NCBI RefSeq assembly: GCF_014898055.3
Contig: NW_023601433.1
Coordinates: 45,317,876 to 45,381,875 of the forward strand
Direction of reading: 5' to 3'
Origin: Talpa occidentalis
Lineage: Eukaryota; Chordata; Mammalia; Eulipotyphla; Talpidae
DNA: 64,000 nucleotides
Shown here: one piece after another, positions 11,991 through 23,589 of the stretch
Numbering within the stretch: the first letter of the stretch is position 1
How the letters are laid out: each line of letters starts with the position of its first letter
The notes under the pieces: generated by a model
The model's input: the letters and a program-made list of their open reading frames with translations, nothing else
Told to the model about the DNA's origin: nothing
Databases searched by the model: none
Position numbers and translations under genes: made by a program

Positions 11991-12439
11991 TTTACAAAAC
12001 AAACTGCAGCTGTAGAAAGGTTTTGTTTTGAAAATATAGAGAGGAATTTTATATAGAGTGGTGATTAAGTAAACTATCCTATCAATCTGATCATCATTTG
12101 AGTTCAGTTTGTAAGACAATGAGGGTACATCTGTCCTTGTTTTGTGCTCACATCAATTTTACAAGTAGCTAGAATGGTTGTCATTTCTAGGAATTTAGTT
12201 TGTTTTTACCTAAAACAGTAAAATTCTTTTAATGCTTGCTTTTCCTTAAGCCAAGTCTTTGAAAAGTGTAATAAATTATTTCATTTTACTTTGGTTAAAT
12301 GATTATTTCCCTTCCATGCAATTTCAAAGCCTCTGTGAGGCAAACACTTATTTTTATCAGTCCTACTATTGTTTCTATTGGGTCAACTTCTCTCCTTTTT
12401 ATTTTGCACCAAGGTTACAACCTTGTGGTTAAAAGAATT
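11991..12439. other. Intergenic, unassigned
   Basis: AT-rich; no gene or named repeat recognised. Confidence 0.4.
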
Positions 12440-12448
12440 AATTGTTCA

Positions 12449-12718
12449 GGGCCTCCCTGGTGGCGCAGCAGTTGAGCGCTGGGTTACGAAGCTGCCCGCA
12501 GCCTCTGCAGCACCAGTTCAATCCCCAGCCGCTGGGTGAGGGTCCCACATGGTGCGCAGACCTCTCCTGCCGCCCGCTGCTCCCCTCGGCAGTGTACTTC
12601 GTCGTCTGCCTGTTCTGTTCCCTGCTCTGGCTCTGGTGAATTCTCTCACCCTCCTGCACTTCTGACTGTACCCAGTGCTTGTATAAATAAATAAATAAAT
12701 CTTAAAAAAAAAAAAAAG
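12449..12718 (+). mobile_element. tRNA-derived SINE, subfamily A
   Basis: Head CCTCCCTGGTGGCGCAGCAG, markers GAATTCTCTCACC and CCCAGTGCTTG, tail TAAATAAATAAATAAATCTT-A. Flanks AATTGTTCA at 12440-12448 and 12719-12727. Confidence 0.93.
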
Positions 12719-12727
12719 AATTGTTCA

Positions 12728-13132
12728 TACAAGCCTTCCAAAGGCTCAGCTATTAAAAGGAACCCTGTTTAACCTCCTATATTGTGTGGTGGTGTAGCAC
12801 TCTCTTTTGCAAAGCAATGAAATATTTTATGTATTAATTTTTAAAAATCTATTTTAAAAAAGAAACAAAATGTAAATAGAAATTTTAATACCCCATGATA
12901 GTTAATTATAACATACTGACTTAGTAGATCATTGTCTATAGTGAAAATAATTTTGAAGACCATGAAAAATGATAAAATCCTGTGTTTGTTAATAGGCTTA
13001 AAGAACTTCTAGACATGAATATAAGCTCACTAAAAGGCAAAGCAGATTACAAAAGATTATGTTTCTCAGCAAAGGCATGCCAATAGTAAGACCCAGAAAC
13101 TGACTAAAATGCTGTTTTCCTAACAACTGCTG
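12728..13132. other. Intergenic, unassigned
   Basis: AT-rich DNA between two SINEs; nothing recognisable. Confidence 0.4.
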
Positions 13133-13146
13133 AGAATTTAATCTCT

Positions 13147-13424
13147 TGGGGTCTCCCTGGTGGCACAAGGGGTTAAATACCGCACTATGAAGCAATCCGC
13201 AGCCTCTGCAGCCCGAGTTCAATCCCTGGCCGGCCCAGGAGAAACCCACATGGAACAGCAGACCTCTCCTGTCTTGCCTGCTACTCCCCTCAGCAGTGTA
13301 TTTCAGTCAGTCTGCCTGTTCCGCTCCCCACTCTGTCTCTGGTGAATCCTCTCACCCTCTGCATCTCTGGCCTATACCCCAGTTCTTGTATGCATATATA
13401 AATAAATCTTTAAAAAAAAAAAAA
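13147..13424 (+). mobile_element. tRNA-derived SINE, subfamily B
   Basis: Head GGGGTCTCCCTGGTGGCAC, GGAACAGCAGACC, tail with ATGCATATATAAATAAATC. Flanks AGAATTTAATCTCT (13133-13146) and AGAATTTACTCTCT (13425-13438) differ at one base. Confidence 0.93.
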
Positions 13425-13994
13425 AGAATTTACTCTCTCAGCTCACGTGTCACCTACAAATATGATGTAGTGACACACTGTGATTATCTTTTATTATCTT
13501 TGTGGTTTAGAGTTGCCATAGCAGTAAAATTTATTTTAATGTAATTATTAAATTTTACTTTACCAATTAAAGTATATTTTTAGTTGCTGTGAAACCAGAG
13601 CAATGTAATTTAATCCCAACTATGCTACCACAAGGTTTACATATTGCTTCACATTTTCAGCCTGTAATAAAATGTCTATAACTCTATAATGTCCTTCCTA
13701 GGCAAGAAGAGGCTTATCCCTGGAAGGGGCCAGGTTCTTTGGCAGCCAGAGCCTAGAGCACGCCCCTCCCCATCCACCGAGGAGAAAAGAGTTATGCGTG
13801 CCAATATTTAAATGGGAGAATGAGTGACGCTCAGAGTCATACTTTAAAAAAAGGAAAAGTGATCTTCTTTGGGTTGTTATTCACATGGATTTTGGCAAGG
13901 AAACTGTGCTTCCTTGGGCTGCTTCCAGAACCTGCAATCCCAGGACCTCCACAAAGAACAAAGGGCAGCGGAGGTTGATTAAGACTCGCAGAGA

Positions 13995-14211
13995 GGGCCT
14001 CCCTGGTGGCACAGGGGGGTGAGCACAGTGCTATGAGGCTGTCCATGGCCTTTGTGGCGCGAGTTCGATCCCCAGACGGCCGGGGAGCAACCCACATAGC
14101 ACAGCGGACCTCTCCTGTCTCACCCGCTGCTTTCGGTACATCTGCCTGTTCTGCTCCCCACTCTATCTGGTGAATCTTCTCATCCACCCACAACTCGGCC
14201 TGTACCCCACT

Positions 14212-14244
<33 letters not shown>
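13995..14244 (+). mobile_element. tRNA-derived SINE with internal deletion and pure A tail
   Basis: Head GGGCCTCCCTGGTGGCAC and B box AGTTCGATCCCC. About 25 bp around the CCCCTCAGCAGTGTATTTCA segment are missing, and the usual TAAATAAATC tail is replaced by about 28 A residues. Flanks GACTCGCAGAGA (13983-13994) and GACTCACAGAGA (14245-14256). Confidence 0.9.
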
Positions 14245-14432
14245 GACTCACAGAGAGATTATTTCCTGGCCAGTTCACAGACACAACTTTCAGAATCCTG
14301 CAAAATCTCACAGTATGGAGAGCCTAGGAGAGTGGAAAAGTTTTGCTGTTTAGAAGACACAAGTCAACCATCGTAAAGGCCCTCTTACCTTTCCCAGTAG
14401 ATGTGGATTGTCATTAGTAGATGCCTCCAGTG

Positions 14433-14635
14433 GGGGTTCAATTCATGGACCTACCACTAAGCCAAGTGTGGGCTCCCCTCACCAAGGGGAATCCATATTA
14501 GCCGAATGGAGGGTGGGGGAGGGGTTGGGCTCCTATCAGGGGACTCCCCTTGGCAAGGTAGGCCCCATTAGCCCTGCTGGGAGTTCATGTCATGGACCCC
14601 TCCTCTAGGCCAAGCAGGGTTCCCCTTGACAAGTG
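14433..14635 (+). repeat. Diverged direct-repeat pair
   Basis: Two related segments of about 57 bp, at 14433-14490 and 14577-14635, share the order TTCA..TCATGGACC..CC..CTA.GCCAAG..GG.TCCCCT.....AAG. They are separated by GGGG/CCCC-rich DNA and were not assigned to a known repeat. Confidence 0.5.
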
Positions 14636-14679
14636 TATTGTATAATTATATGAAGCAATTTGCCTTTAAAAAAAGGGGG

Positions 14680-14946
14680 GGGGCTCCCTGGTGGTGCAAG
14701 GGGTTAAGTCTCAGCACTATGAACCTATGGCAGCCACTGCAGCAGAAGTTCAATTCCCTGGCCAAGGAAGTGACCCAAATGGCACAGCAGACCTCTCCTG
14801 CCTTGCCTACTACTCCCCTCAGCAGTGTATGTCAGTAGATCCGCCCGTTCTGCTCCCCACTCTGTCTCTGGTGAATCCTTTAGCCCCCCCATACCTCTGG
14901 TCTATACCCCAGCTCTTGTATGCATAAATAAATCTTGAAAAAAAAA
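14680..14946 (+). mobile_element. tRNA-derived SINE, subfamily B (CAGTAGATC type)
   Basis: GGGCTCCCTGGTGGTGCAAG head after a G run, GTCAGTAGATCCGCCCG, tail TGCATAAATAAATCTTG-A. No clear target duplication, so it is probably older or the site is altered. Confidence 0.88.
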
Positions 14947-16219
14947 GAGATTGCCCATCAGAAGTTATGTGGTCACAAAAGAATTGGATGGATTTAAGTC
15001 AAATTTTGGTTTACTAACATAATGGACAATCATCTTAAAAGCTCATTTTAAATTAGTAATTTTTCATCTCCACCTGTATCAACATAGCATGTTTTCAAAT
15101 AGACTGAAAAAGAACAAAGTTTGCAAAAGTATGTGGGTAGCAGAATATGTGTATAGTAAGAATAGTTATATAAGGCAGGAAATTTGAGTTCTTAAAAGAA
15201 AATTAATTGTGGAGGAAAATACAAACTCAAATAACAATGTATGTTATTATTATATATCTTCTTGCAATGCTTAGAAATTTAATAAATGAAATATACAGAG
15301 AGTACATTAAAATCTATATTATATATTAGATTAGATAGAGATTGGATTACATATTGCAGCATCTATATAGATTTACAGTTCAAAACTTATTTGCAAAGAA
15401 ATGACAAATTCTTTGCAAATGGGAATCAGAAGCCAGGTGCCTTTTCCAGGAAAGAGATTTCTATATTGAAAAAAACAAAGGAGTTGTGTGCAAATAAATA
15501 ATCACCATGTTAAATTAAGGGGTCAAAGACCAGCTTGGCAGCTGGAACAAACAAAAATTTGTCATCCAAACTCTTTGGCCCTTCTTTCCTAGAGTAAATT
15601 TGGAGCTAATTAACTTTCAAGACTTTTCCGGGATTTTTTCCAGTGACAAGACAAAGAAACACACTTAAGATAAAAAACAGATGTTGAAGTTTGCTGGTCA
15701 TTTGTTCATGTACATTATATATTTTTATGTCACTGTTAAAGCTGCAGTTTGGCCAAGGTCCAAACCTATTAGGTGAAATGGACTTCCTGGGCACTCAGTG
15801 TGTACGGTACACACTGGAGGCTGCCTGGATTCTTCCTGTTCCCTGTTACGTGAGATATTCCTTGTTGCAGGTTCTTTGGGTGTGCTGCAAAGATCTTCAG
15901 AAATCACAAGGGAGTGTAGAAACTGTAGCAAAGTTTTTATGTTAGCATTGGGCTGTCCCACACTCATCACACCATCTCTTTCCTGTGAGATCATGAATTT
16001 TGGTTACTCATGACTTGGCCATGGGAATACAAGAAGGGGAAAATACAGTTATATTTTTCCTATACAGATGTCAGGGAAAATCGAGCGAAAAAGAGAAATA
16101 AAATGATAAGCAGGATGGGCTGAAATTCTTTAAGAACCTCATTTCTTTAGAACCCTGAACCATCTTGTTTACTACACAATACAGTGTATATACTGCATGA
16201 CAACAAACAAATGCATTAG
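14947..16219. other. Intergenic, unassigned
   Basis: AT-rich sequence with several short overlapping open frames (15606-16013) that show no codon bias, domain or homology that I recognise. Confidence 0.4.
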
Positions 16220-16545
16220 AACAAAGGCCCTAATGCAACTACTCACCTACTAATTAAGCTCCTGGTAGCCCTTCCTATATTAAGGGAACTGCCTCCTTGA
16301 CCCCAGTTCTTTCTTTGAGAATATGGAAGTGTGATTCTCTGAGTGTGACTGGAACAAAGGTGATATAATCTCAAAAGAGAAGAATGAAACAGATAAGGCC
16401 TGGGAATTCCTGATGGTCTTCTTCTCCCTGGGTCTCTAGAATCTAGCTATCTTACCCCAGAATTATTCCAATAAGTCCCCTTTATTGATTAAAATCTGTC
16501 CAATGGTTTCTGCTATTTGAACCTTGACTAAGAAAGACTACATTT
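16220..16545 (+). mobile_element. Possible ancient LTR (ERVL/MaLR-like)
   Basis: The ending GGTTTCTGCTATTTGAACC, TTGACTAAGAAAGA resembles the 3' ends of old ERVL-type LTRs, and a poly(A)-like CCTTTATTGATTAAAA precedes it. Left boundary uncertain. Confidence 0.35.
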
Positions 16546-17219
16546 GAGTCAATATATTGAGTGATTCATTTTGTTCAGGACTACTCTTTGTACAATGCAA
16601 ATAAAGAAAGGAAAGGAGGGTCACACATTAAAATTAGAAGTGCATTGAATAATTTTTAAAAATATGAATACAGCGTTTATTTCCTCCATCTCCCCCCAAA
16701 AGATGCCCACTGCCATTTATATTTCTTCATCTTTATAATAACCTGGTGACATGGCAAGAGATACATTGCTTTTCTCTCTGCCACCACCCCCACTTGAGAA
16801 GACCAAGACTAAAACAGACTAGAATCCAAGATGTCTGACTCTTGCTCTAGATTATTTCACATACACAAGCTAAAGCATGTGCCCAACTATAAAACAAGTC
16901 TTCAGAGATACTGGAATAAATGGTCAGAAGTAGAAACTGTGCATGAAGATATATTGGGGGAGGAATACTGGGGGTACAATCAATAATACTGATTATACAG
17001 GACATGTAGCAAAATCAATATACACATTTATTTTTTTTTTATTGTTGTCTTCCATGGTGCCTTCAAAATATATTTATGGAGCTATCTTCCTTTGTCCCTA
17101 CATGGAGGCTTTGGGAGATCCCGTGACTTCTGTGTTCACTTTTCAATAATAAGTGGTTCTGTATGTCTCACAGGCCATGTCTCACATAGTGGTTTTCCTT
17201 CAGAGACTCCTGACTCCAT
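16546..17219. other. Intergenic, unassigned
   Basis: No gene or recognisable repeat; contains a run of T at 17031-17040. Confidence 0.4.
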
Positions 17220-17245
17220 CTATTAGAGGTAATTACCTCTAATAG
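17220..17245. repeat. Perfect 26-bp palindrome
   Basis: CTATTAGAGGTAA is followed immediately by its exact reverse complement with no spacer, and then by a partial further AGAGGTAA copy. It can form a 13-bp hairpin with no loop or a cruciform. Confidence 0.95.
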
Positions 17246-17254
17246 AGGTAACTA

Positions 17255-17710
17255 TTAACACATATTTTACACATGATCCAGTAATTCTACTGTTATGTAT
17301 ACACCTGGGAGAAATTAAAACTTGTAGAAAAATGTTCACAGCAGCATTATTCAGAATAGTTGAAAAAGTGGAATATTCATCAGCCAATGAATGAATAAGC
17401 AAATGTGGGCTTTCCTGTCAATCATATACTATTCAGCAATGAAAACAATGAAGTATTGATGCAAACTGATGTAGATGAACCTCAGAGACATTATACTAAG
17501 TGAAAGGAGCCAAATGCAAGAGCCAGAAAAGGCACATTCACAGAGACAGATTAACATTCTTAGTAGTTGCCTAGGGCTGGATGGTATGAATGAGGGGTTG
17601 GCTGCAAACGGACAGAAGGTTTCCTTCTGGGGTGGCAAAAATGTTCTAAAATTAGATTATGATGTTGATTGCAGGGCTCTGTAATTTTACTAAAAATCAT
17701 TTACTTAAAT
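17255..17710 (+). mobile_element. L1 LINE 3' end fragment
   Basis: GATCCAGTAATTCTACTG, GTTCACAGCAGCATTATTCAG, TATACTAAGTGAAAGGAGCC and TAGTTGCCTAGGGCTGG are L1 3'-end words in sense order. Confidence 0.87.
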
Positions 17711-17734
17711 ATTATAGTATAAATAAAACAAAAT

Positions 17735-18482
17735 CTTTTTTTTTCTGGAGACCACAAAAAACCTGTTCAAATATAACTTTATTGAATTTGCAACAGCATT
17801 CTACAGTAATATATTTCTTTTTAAATCACATAGCAATTAGCAGTACATATATAAATATATACTTCAGTAGACAAATAACAATAAAATTACTCCAGAAAAC
17901 TGGAGTAGCAGACATGTATAGTCTAAGAATATAGTAATGGTTATATTTTTATAACCTATATTCTATATAAAATAAAAAATCTATATTTCATATTCTATAT
18001 AAAAAAAATTTCCATAATAACATAAAGAAATTAGATTATTAAAAGCCTCTCTACAGTTAAGACTCTCATCTTAATATCACAAAAATGAAAACAGAGAGTA
18101 ATACTAGACACTGGAATATAGTAAAATTTCTTATGACTTAAAAAAAATACTAGTAATGTAAATGTTTTTTAGAGTTTAGATGGTTAAGCCTAGCCTAATC
18201 ATCCATAAACTACAACATACCTTGGAATTATTTTTTTTTTTTAAAAGCTCCATCTTTTCAGGGTCTAGTTTATCTGACAAACTACAGGGATGATGAGAAT
18301 GCACAATTACAGATTGTCACCACAACCAGTCCATGAAAAAATGAGGCACTTGCACCAGAATGCAAATCAGCACTATCAATTATATTTTACAACAAAAATT
18401 AAATCCTGTAACTGATCTTAAAGTTCTCTCTAGACTTAAGTTAGGGAGCATGTTTATTTTGTCAATAGATCACTAACTGAAC
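17735..18482 (-). pseudogene. Candidate polyadenylated retro-insert of unknown origin
   Basis: On the minus strand the segment ends with AATAAA (17778-17783), then 33 bases later a run of ten A (17735-17744). Flanks AAAACAAAATC (17724-17734) and AAAACATAATC (18483-18493) match at 10 of 11 positions, as expected for an L1-mediated insertion. No parent gene was recognised and no long frame survives, so this may be 3' UTR sequence. It could also be chance in AT-rich DNA. Confidence 0.25.
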
Positions 18483-18647
18483 AAAACATAATCTTAATTA
18501 TTGCATAAAATTAAGGGCTAGAACTTTCTTTGGCAAAATATTCATAGTGACTGCTTCTGGAAATTAGACTACAGGATTCTTTAAGTTTTGCTTATATGGA
18601 TTTTATAAACTTTCTTCATTGAACATAGGACTTTCATAACAACAGGA

Positions 18648-18681
18648 GTGTGTGTGTGCGTGTGTGTGTGTGTGTGTGTGT
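18648..18681. repeat. (TG)n microsatellite
   Basis: TG repeat with one C interruption. Confidence 0.95.
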
Positions 18682-18879
18682 TTTAAATAAAAGGCATGGT
18701 TGAATCAGTTTGCTGGTCTCTTTGTTTATTTATTAAAAGGAGAGGGATCAAAATAAGACAGAAAATCCACAAGCCTAAAGGTGTTCTACCAAATTTGTCA
18801 CATAAAATGTTAGAATTTGTTTCAAAACGAAACCAATAACTAAACACAGAGCTCAAATACAGGGACAAACTGAGGAAAA

Positions 18880-19620
18880 CATTTGCACATTTGCAAGTCC
18901 AGTCAAATCAGTTATTTAAAAAAAAGTTGAACCTCGTTGAAAAAATGAGCAAAGAAAACAAACAAGCAACTTATAGAAAAAAGAAATACTGCCATTATCC
19001 CTCGACCAAATTATTCAAACTCATTCACCTTTTGGTGAGGGTATAAATTTGTGCAATCTTTTTAAAGGGCTATTTGAAAGAACTCTACCAATCCTTTTCT
19101 AAGGGTAGTTTCTATACTGCAGTACTTGGCACATTCACTCTTGTGAATTTACCCTATAGATTATTCGAGCAAATATATCCCCACACAAATATAAATATAT
19201 GCTCACTGTAAGATTGTGATAGTGAAATACTAGAAACTTAAATGTCCATGAGTAGGAAATAAGCAAAATAATAATGTACCTTAGAAATGCAATCCTACGC
19301 ATCCTTAAAAAGTACTACCTCCAGATATGCCAATATGGAAACATCCCTATGAAAACTGAAGGGGAGAAAAAAAAGAAAAAAATGAATAGTAAAAATCCAT
19401 ATTGCATAAAAGTTAAAAGGATAAGGACATAAGCACGCACACACACATATAAATACACAATGATTACCTTTGGGAAAAGAGACTGTTGGGTAGGAAGGTT
19501 ATTTACTTTTCATTTGGAACCTTCCTGAGCTGTTTTGCATATGTTAAGCCTGTGTTGTCATTTTTCTAGTGTCCAGTGGAGTTAGCTAGGAGGTGGGGTT
19601 ATGAACCATCCCTGTTTTCA
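18880..19620 (+). mobile_element. L1 LINE 3' end fragment
   Basis: Sense-order words: ACATTTGCACATTTGCAAG, GGTGAGGGTATAAATTTGTG, GTGAATTTACCCTATAGAT, TTAAATGTCCATGAGTAGG, then a GATTACCTTTGGGAAAAGAG segment near the 3' end. Diverged. Confidence 0.75.
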
Positions 19621-19680
19621 TATTTTTTCCTTCTCCATATTTAAAAATACTTAATGAATTTGTTATTTAAACAGGTTATT

Positions 19681-19900
19681 ATTTTCTGCCTGACCTCCCG
19701 TCACAGCGATGTCAGACGCAGTCAAAGAGGATACCAGATGCAGCCACGGGTGCTGTGGCGGCACGTACATGTGAGCGGCCCGAGCAGCTGTGCGCTGGCT
19801 CAGCCTCCGCGCATGCGCAGCATCCGCCCTGCGCGCTCTGCAGCCTGCTCACCAGGTCACCCCAGGGCAATCCTCCTGCAGTGGCAGGTCTGTGGCAACA
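19681..19900. promoter_or_regulatory. Small CpG-rich patch with NRF1-type site
   Basis: I count 15 CpGs in 19681-19860, in a region where flanking DNA has almost none. It includes the palindrome GCGCATGCGC at 19809-19818, the core of the NRF1 recognition sequence, typical of CpG-type promoters. No exon or known gene start was recognised next to it; promoter function is inference. A decayed fragment of a GC-rich repeat is the alternative. Confidence 0.4.
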
Positions 19901-20228
19901 GGCTTTGAAATGCATACATTGTCTGGGCATCTTAAAAAAAGCAGTGTGGAGGTGCTCAGGAGTGTGGGCAACAACAGAGTCCAGGTGCGATCCCTACCTG
20001 GGCTCTTCTAGAAGCTCCTCTAGTCTTTCTTCCAATAATTTGCCTTCCCATGTCAGAATTTCTTCACTAGGCCCACTTTCCAAATGGTACTCCTAGAATA
20101 AGGACTAAATCCAGGTATAGAGATAAGTGGGGTCTTTTTACTTTTCTGTGCATTCCAGTTTCTACAATGAACTTGTGTTGTTTTATCATCATACGTATTT
20201 TTTTTAATTTTTTTTAAATCATGATGTC

Positions 20229-20491
20229 TTTTTTTTAAAGATTTATTTATTTATACAAGAACAGGGGTACAGGTCAGGCGCAGGAGGGTGAAAGAACACC
20301 AGAGAGAGAGCTGGGCGCAGAACAGGCAGATTGACTGAAATACACTGCTGAGGGGAGCAGTGGGTGAGTCAGGAGAGGTCTGCCTCACCATGTGAGTATC
20401 TCCCTGGCTGGGCCAGGGATTGAACCTGCACTGCAGAGGCTGCAGACAGCTTCACAGCGTGGCGCTCAACCCACTGCGCCACCAGGGAGGC
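20229..20491 (-). mobile_element. tRNA-derived SINE, subfamily B
   Basis: Antisense tail TTTAAAGATTTATTTATTTA, CACCAGAGAGAGAGCTGGG, head complement CCACCAGGGAGG. No convincing target duplication. Confidence 0.9.
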
Positions 20492-21922
20492 TCATAAATA
20501 CCTATTTTAAAGATAATGATGAATATAGAGCTATGTTAAAGCAGGACATCTACTGGATTCCATAGAGAATTTCGGTCAGACGGGCTTGGCTCTCACAGTG
20601 TCCTTTCTATATGGACAGGACAGAAAGGCAAGGAAGGCCAGTGAAAGGTACTTGACAGATTTGCTTCTGGTGAAGGTGCAGCAGAGGGGAACAATGAAGA
20701 AAGGAGAGGGATATGGAAGCGAAGAAACAGGAATTGCTGGTACACACAGGCTTTGAGGCCTACTTCACTATATCCTCCCTGTTTCTCTCTCGTCCATCGT
20801 TACAGAATTTGCTCTGTGTCTGCTAGACTCAGCTCCATCTGATGCATTTAAAATTTTCTCACCTTGACTGGATATGCATAAACTTACAAAGGAAGGACAA
20901 TAGGAATGATGGTGACACCATCTCTCATGCCAGGCACTAGATGGCAGAAGCTCCCAGGAAATCTTTAGAGTCAGACCCTCCCTTCTAAAAATGCCCAGAG
21001 GGAAACCCCTCTGATATGGCCATTATGGCTAAAGTGTCTGAAACCAAAAGACTGAGTTACTCTTCTACAAAAGTTCTGCTTCACGGCAAGGAAGAAAACC
21101 AAAAACAACTTTGTTCAATTCCACTGTAGCCTGGTTTAGGCTAAATTGCCTAAGTTCTTGCCTATCAACTCGATTCCCACGATTCCCACGTGTAACCTGC
21201 AGCCTCTTCCCTGGTGATCCTTTGTCTGCGGCCCTCAGCAATAATTGTTTCTCCACAGGATGAAGGCTATCCATTTTAGTTCAGAGGACCAGAGTTTACT
21301 CAGGATGGAGGGTGTATACAAAGGAGGGGGAACTGGGGCACAAAGAGAGGAAACTGGTCCCCATTCTTTAATTTGCTCCCCGTTTGGCCTCCTTGCAACA
21401 CAAAGGCAGGCGTTGCTGGCAGATGTTGGGAAGGAGGTACTGAGGTCTTCCACTTCCTGGCTACAGGTTGAACTCTCTGTTGCCTTTATCACTATCATGC
21501 AACAACCTGTTGTGTTTTACTTTTGACCTGCTCCTGCTCCTTGGCGGGGACTTTTTGGGGAGTTTTCCACAGTGCCCCTCCTCCTGGTGGTGCTACATCT
21601 TCTGGAATCTCTGGTAAGAGCTTCCATGTACCTACAGCATCTGTGCTCACAATACCTTTCAATAGCTATCATCTTCTCAGCTAATCCCTTTTAAAAAGAG
21701 GTTTTGCTTTGCCATACCTTTGGGATATAATGGTGCCAACAATTGGGTCTATTGTGAATGCCACACCAACTCTCAAGGTCACAAAACTCCAGGAAATCCT
21801 GGACTTTCCCACCATTGGTTTAATCAGTGAACCCCTAAGTTCATGTTGATTCAAAGCAAAATTCAGCTTTCAAAAAGACAGGCACACATTTAGATCAACG
21901 AGAGAATAACTCAGATTGACAT
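20492..21922. other. Intergenic, unassigned
   Basis: Mixed-composition DNA with open frames up to 93 codons (21235-21526) on both strands that look like chance. Nothing recognised. Confidence 0.4.
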
Positions 21923-22199
21923 ATTATTTTTTTTATTTTTTTAAAGATTTATTTATTTATTTTATGCAAGAACCGGGGCACAGGCCAGTTATGCAGGAGG
22001 GTGAGAGGTTTCACCAGAGACAGAGCGGGGAACAGAACAGGCAGACTGATGAAATTCACTGCCGAGGGGAGCAGCGGGCGAGACAGGAGAGGTCTGCCAC
22101 GCATATGGGACCCTTGCCAGCCGGGATCCAACGGGCGCTGCAGGCTGTGGACAGCTTCACAGCTGGGTGCTCAACAACCTGTGCCACCAGGGGAGGCCC
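21923..22199 (-). mobile_element. tRNA-derived SINE, subfamily B-like
   Basis: Minus copy with CCGGGATCCAACGGGCGC in the B-box area and CCACCAGGGGAGGCC at the head. Perfect flanks CAGATTGACAT at 21912-21922 and 22200-22210. Confidence 0.92.
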
Positions 22200-22210
22200 C
22201 AGATTGACAT

Positions 22211-22679
22211 TTTAAAGCAATTGTTTTGAAATCATTTCTTAAATAAAACAAATTGCAATTAAGCAGAAGACTATTATGGTGTAATTTGGCTAAAAACTGC
22301 ACAGCAAGATGGAGAGTGGATGACAAGCTCTTCATTGAACGGAGGCCCAAGAATACTGCAAACATTTACATAAGCACTAAAACACCATCACTAGTGTGGA
22401 CAAAGGCTGGGCCCTAGGTTAATGAGCACTGGGTTGAGTCTCCATGTCACCAAAGATCTTGAACACGCTATATTACAGATGGCTGCTGGGGCTCTGGCCA
22501 GAACAGCCATCCATGCATGGAACTGAAAGCCTGAATGACATCTGCTGCAGGAGAGAATTACTGGAAGGCTTCTCTGGGAGTGAGCACAAAAATGTCAGGG
22601 AAGATGCCTTCTTTGGGTAGTGAGGGAGGCAAGGATACATTGGCTTTCATGGTGATTCTTCCCGACCCCAAATCATTGG
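22211..22679. other. Intergenic, unassigned
   Basis: No feature recognised. Confidence 0.4.
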
Positions 22680-22880
22680 CTTCCCTTTGGCTAACACAGC
22701 ACTTCCTGAAGTGAGTTCCACAGGATGACTTCTTTATACATTCCATATAAAGCGGTGCTGGGGGTCAAACTAGCACGCCTCTGGTTTTTCTGTCAACAGC
22801 AATCCCCTCAGGGTTTTGTTAAATAAAGATTCTGATTCTGGGTGCACTCCTGAGACTCAGCATCTCCATCCAGCCCCAAG
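22680..22880. mobile_element. Possible MER5-type DNA transposon relic
   Basis: GATTCTGATTCTGGGTGCAC and CAGCATCTCCATCCAGCCCC resemble the middle of MER5-family hAT elements. Weak. Confidence 0.35.
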
Positions 22881-23212
22881 GAGGTGTTGCTGTTGGTGGT
22901 CTGCTGATAAGAATCAAATCTTGCTAAATAGATTTTTTAAAAGACACTTCATGTCTTTATTGTATTTACATGAACTGTAAACTTCCAAGGGGGGGTAGAC
23001 AGAATTTAATCTTTCCTAAATGTCATTGTCTTAGAATCCTTTTTTCATGGAGTATCTCATCTCTGAGGAATAAATACATTTTTGGAAAATGCTAGTCTAA
23101 AATGATACAGTTCAGTTCTGAAATTCCAGGTGTGTATGTGGCTTTTCCAGTAATCCCACTCTCCCTTCCTGTAGAATCCTAGTTCCTAAAGCTTTGAAAG
23201 TTGTATTAATCA

Positions 23213-23481
23213 AGCCTCCCCTGGTGGTGCAGCAGTTGAGCACTGGGATGTGAAACTGCCCTCGGCATCTGCAGCACCGGTTCGATCCCCCAGCCGCCAG
23301 CGAGGGTCCCACATGGCGCACAGACCTCTCCTGCCGCACCCGCTGCTCCCCTCAGCAGTGTACTTCGTCAGTCTGCCTGTTCTGTTCCCTGCTCTGGCTC
23401 TGGTGAATTCTCTCACCCTCCTGCGCTTCTGACTGTACCCAGTGCTTGTATAAATAAATAAATAAATAAATCTTTTAAAAA
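23213..23481 (+). mobile_element. tRNA-derived SINE, subfamily A
   Basis: B box GGTTCGATCCC, markers GAATTCTCTCACC and CCCAGTGCTTG, tail with five TAAA units. Flanks AAAGTTGTATTAATCA (23197-23212) and AAAGTTGTGTTAATCA (23482-23497), one mismatch in 16. Confidence 0.94.
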
Positions 23482-23589
23482 AAAGTTGTGTTAATCAGTA
23501 CTCACAGCAGGGAGCTGTTCTCTGCTCCCAGTCCTGTTCCGTTTCCCTCTTTACTCCTAAACTCTGTGCCTCTTAATCTTCCAGATCCA

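Noticed and set aside
19709..19780. Short frame starting MSDAVKEDTR in the CpG patch
   Set aside because: It stops after about 20 codons and no splice donor continues it convincingly.
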